This document shows positions 5,883-6,727 of a DNA stretch of 6,727 nucleotides, piece after piece. Both the position numbers and the translations under genes were made by a program. The notes below the pieces were generated by a model. It searched no databases, was not told the DNA's origin, and worked only from the letters and a program-made list of their open reading frames with translations. Every line of letters begins with the position of its first letter. Position 1 is the stretch's first letter. The stretch spans positions 1 through 6,727 of the forward strand of contig JBBRVU010000209.1 of the NCBI GenBank assembly GCA_038246575.1, given 5' to 3'. Source of the DNA: JACCUZ01 sp038246575 (lineage in GTDB: Bacteria > Actinomycetota > Actinomycetes > JACCUZ01).

Positions 5883-6034
5883 TACGGCGGGTCGATGAGG
5901 CGTCGGGCGGAGCGAACCGAACTCGGCTTGGTGGCATCCCGCCGTCAGAGGAATCAGTAGTGTTGCTGGCTCTTCACCATGAAGCGTGGATGACCTCGCC
6001 AGGACACGATCTTCAGCCTGACCCGTAGAGCGGG

Positions 6035-6091
6035 CCTGGGGCCTCACGATCCGTAGCGACCAAGCAGACGGATCACCGGGAGGCCCCCAGG
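6035..6091 (+). promoter_or_regulatory. Long hairpin covering the ISL3 transposase start
   Basis: CCTGGGGCCTC (6035-6045) pairs with GAGGCCCCCAGG (6080-6091) with one bulged C. Inside it GATCCGT (6048-6054) pairs perfectly with ACGGATC (6068-6074), leaving a 13-nt loop. The 18-bp stem takes in half of the GGGAGG ribosome binding site (6078-6083) and the first base of the GTG start. In RNA it would block translation of the transposase, a known way for insertion sequences to resist read-through transcription. The pairing is seen directly; the function is inferred. Confidence 0.5.
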
Positions 6092-6605
6092 TGGAAGACC
6101 ACGTTACCCAGCCGCGCGCGAACGACGGCACGACCGCCCGCCTGCTCGGCCTGCCCAGCTTCCGGGTACTGGCCGCCGGGGAAGTCGGCGGCGAGCTGGA
6201 GGTCCTCATCGAAACCCTCGCCGAGGTGGACGGCTGCCGGTCCTGCGGTGTGCTCGCGACCCCGCACGGGCGGCGGGCGACCCTGGTGCGGGACGTACCC
6301 TCGGCCGGTCGTCCGGTGCTGCTGGTGTGGTCCAAGCGGTTGTGGCGCTGCGACGAAGCGGCGTGCGCGGCCCGGACCTGGAGCGAGGACTGCGAACAGA
6401 TCCGGCGCCGGGCGACGCTGACCGAGCGGGCCCGGCGCTGGCGTGCCGGCGGGTCGGTGAGGACGGGGACACGGTGGCCGGCCTGGCCCGCGAGCTCGGC
6501 GTGGGCTGGGGCACCGTGTGGCGCGCGGTGCAGGAGTTCGGCCGCCCGCTCGTGGAGGAACCGGACCGCCTCGACGGCGTCACCGCCCTCGGCGTGGACG
6601 AGAAC
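6091..6605 (+). pseudogene. ISL3-family transposase, frameshifted and truncated
   Basis: GTG 6091 follows GGGAGG (6078-6083) by 7 nt. Residues 1-117 carry the ISL3 N-terminal zinc-finger pattern: Cys49-x2-Cys52, then a His-Gly-Arg-Arg segment, then Cys87 and Cys92 (WRCDEAACAARTW), followed by TERARR. At about 6439-6443 the family sequence moves to another frame, continuing ACRRVGEDGDTVAGLARELG, then WGTVWRAVQEFG, then LDGVTALGVDEN. One base appears to be missing relative to the expected frame. The homology ends at GVDE, the first acidic catalytic motif (near 6602), where the sequence turns into the reverse complement of another ISL3 gene. The product cannot be functional. The frameshift alone could be a sequencing error; the truncation could not be explained that way. 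Confidence 0.75.
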
Positions 6606-6638
6606 GTCCTCGTCGACCCCGATCGCGGTGACCCCGTC
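6573..6638. repeat. 66-bp imperfect palindrome at the ISL3/ISL3 junction
   Basis: The bases 6573-6605 (encoding DGVTALGVDEN) match the reverse complement of 6606-6638 (encoding DGVTAIGVDED on the minus strand) at 27 of 33 positions, centred on ACGT at 6604-6607. The symmetry exists because two transposase genes meet head-to-head at the same codon region. Outside 6573-6638 the arms still encode homologous protein but nucleotide match drops. Confidence 0.7.
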
Positions 6639-6727
6639 AAACCTGTGCTCGTCCTCGATCAGGACCCGCTTGCCCTCGGCAAGGACGGCGTCGTTGGCGG
6701 TGTCCCACGCGACCGCGAGTCCCTCGG
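6606..6727 (-). pseudogene. Second ISL3-family transposase fragment, opposite strand
   Basis: Read on the minus strand from the window edge, this encodes EGLAVAWDTANDAVLAEG, then KRVLIEDEHRFDGVTAIGVDE, a clear ISL3 transposase segment (family pattern 'AWNTANDAVLAEG...HRFDGV..IGVDE'). It extends beyond the window upstream. At its own GVDE motif it meets the plus-strand ISL3 transposase at the same motif, so the continuation (normally an aromatic/His-rich stretch) is missing. It is a related but distinct copy: the two 33-base arms next to the junction match at 27 positions. Confidence 0.7.

Larger units (their letters stand above)
5968..6605 (+). mobile_element. ISL3-family element, left part
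   Basis: The element appears to begin with GGCTCTTCACC at 5968, matching the GGCTCTTC start typical of ISL3-family terminal inverted repeats. The transposase starts about 120 bp in, as is usual for the family. The 8 bases before the end (GTGTTGCT, 5960-5967) are the expected place for the 8-bp target duplication, but the right end is not in the window. The element is not intact: its transposase is frameshifted and runs into an oppositely oriented ISL3 copy near 6605. It sits 250 bp after the TOMM operon and bounds the island on the right. Confidence 0.65.

Noticed and set aside
5438..6028. 196-codon plus-strand open frame from within the dehydrogenase gene into the ISL3 left end
   Set aside because: Low-complexity Arg/Pro/Ser translation with no ribosome binding site; a shadow frame.
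1..6727. tRNA, rRNA or CRISPR repeats
   Set aside because: None seen: no cloverleaf-like segment, rRNA signature or regularly spaced direct repeats.

Overview
The window is high-GC DNA with strong G/C third-codon bias, GTG starts and AGGAGG-type ribosome binding sites. It carries actinobacterial gene families (ISL3 and IS1634-like transposases, a DUF3024-like fragment, TOMM enzymes), which suggests an actinomycete such as Streptomyces or a relative. No marker gene fixes the genus.

The core, about 1014-5718 on the plus strand, is a compact RiPP operon of the thiazole/oxazole-modified microcin (TOMM, linear azol(in)e-containing peptide) type. It holds two small Cys-free precursor peptides that share an identical octapeptide, Ser-Ser-Asn-Ser-Asn-Ser-His-Asn, in mid-protein. 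These are followed by an E1-like leader-binding cyclodehydratase partner (C protein), a YcaO cyclodehydratase (D protein), a divergent nitroreductase-fold protein and a SagB-type FMN dehydrogenase (B protein). Spacing is tight: 43 nt, 3 nt, a 4-nt ATGA overlap, 30 nt and 16 nt. Inferred scheme: the C protein captures the precursors, YcaO plus ATP turns core Ser residues into oxazolines, and the dehydrogenase oxidises them to oxazoles. No transporter, protease, immunity or regulatory gene is visible, so those functions must lie elsewhere or be missing.

The left flank (1-653) is mobile-element debris: an IS1634-like transposase cut off after about 139 residues and a DUF3024-like N-terminal fragment, both on the minus strand. 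The 654-1013 leader has no credible gene but holds two palindromes sharing a half-site, and a weak promoter candidate. The right flank (5719-6727) holds a UUCG-loop hairpin that may end the operon, a possible minus-strand coding remnant, and an ISL3-family element beginning with GGCTCTTC at 5968. That transposase is frameshifted, and at its conserved Gly-Val-Asp-Glu motif it runs head-on into a second ISL3 transposase on the opposite strand, giving a 66-bp imperfect palindrome at the junction.

The most interesting content is the paired precursor family with an invariant oxazole-only candidate core, followed by a conserved amphipathic C-terminal segment, served by a cluster with a possibly non-catalytic dehydrogenase paralogue. 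I do not recognise a named natural product with this core.
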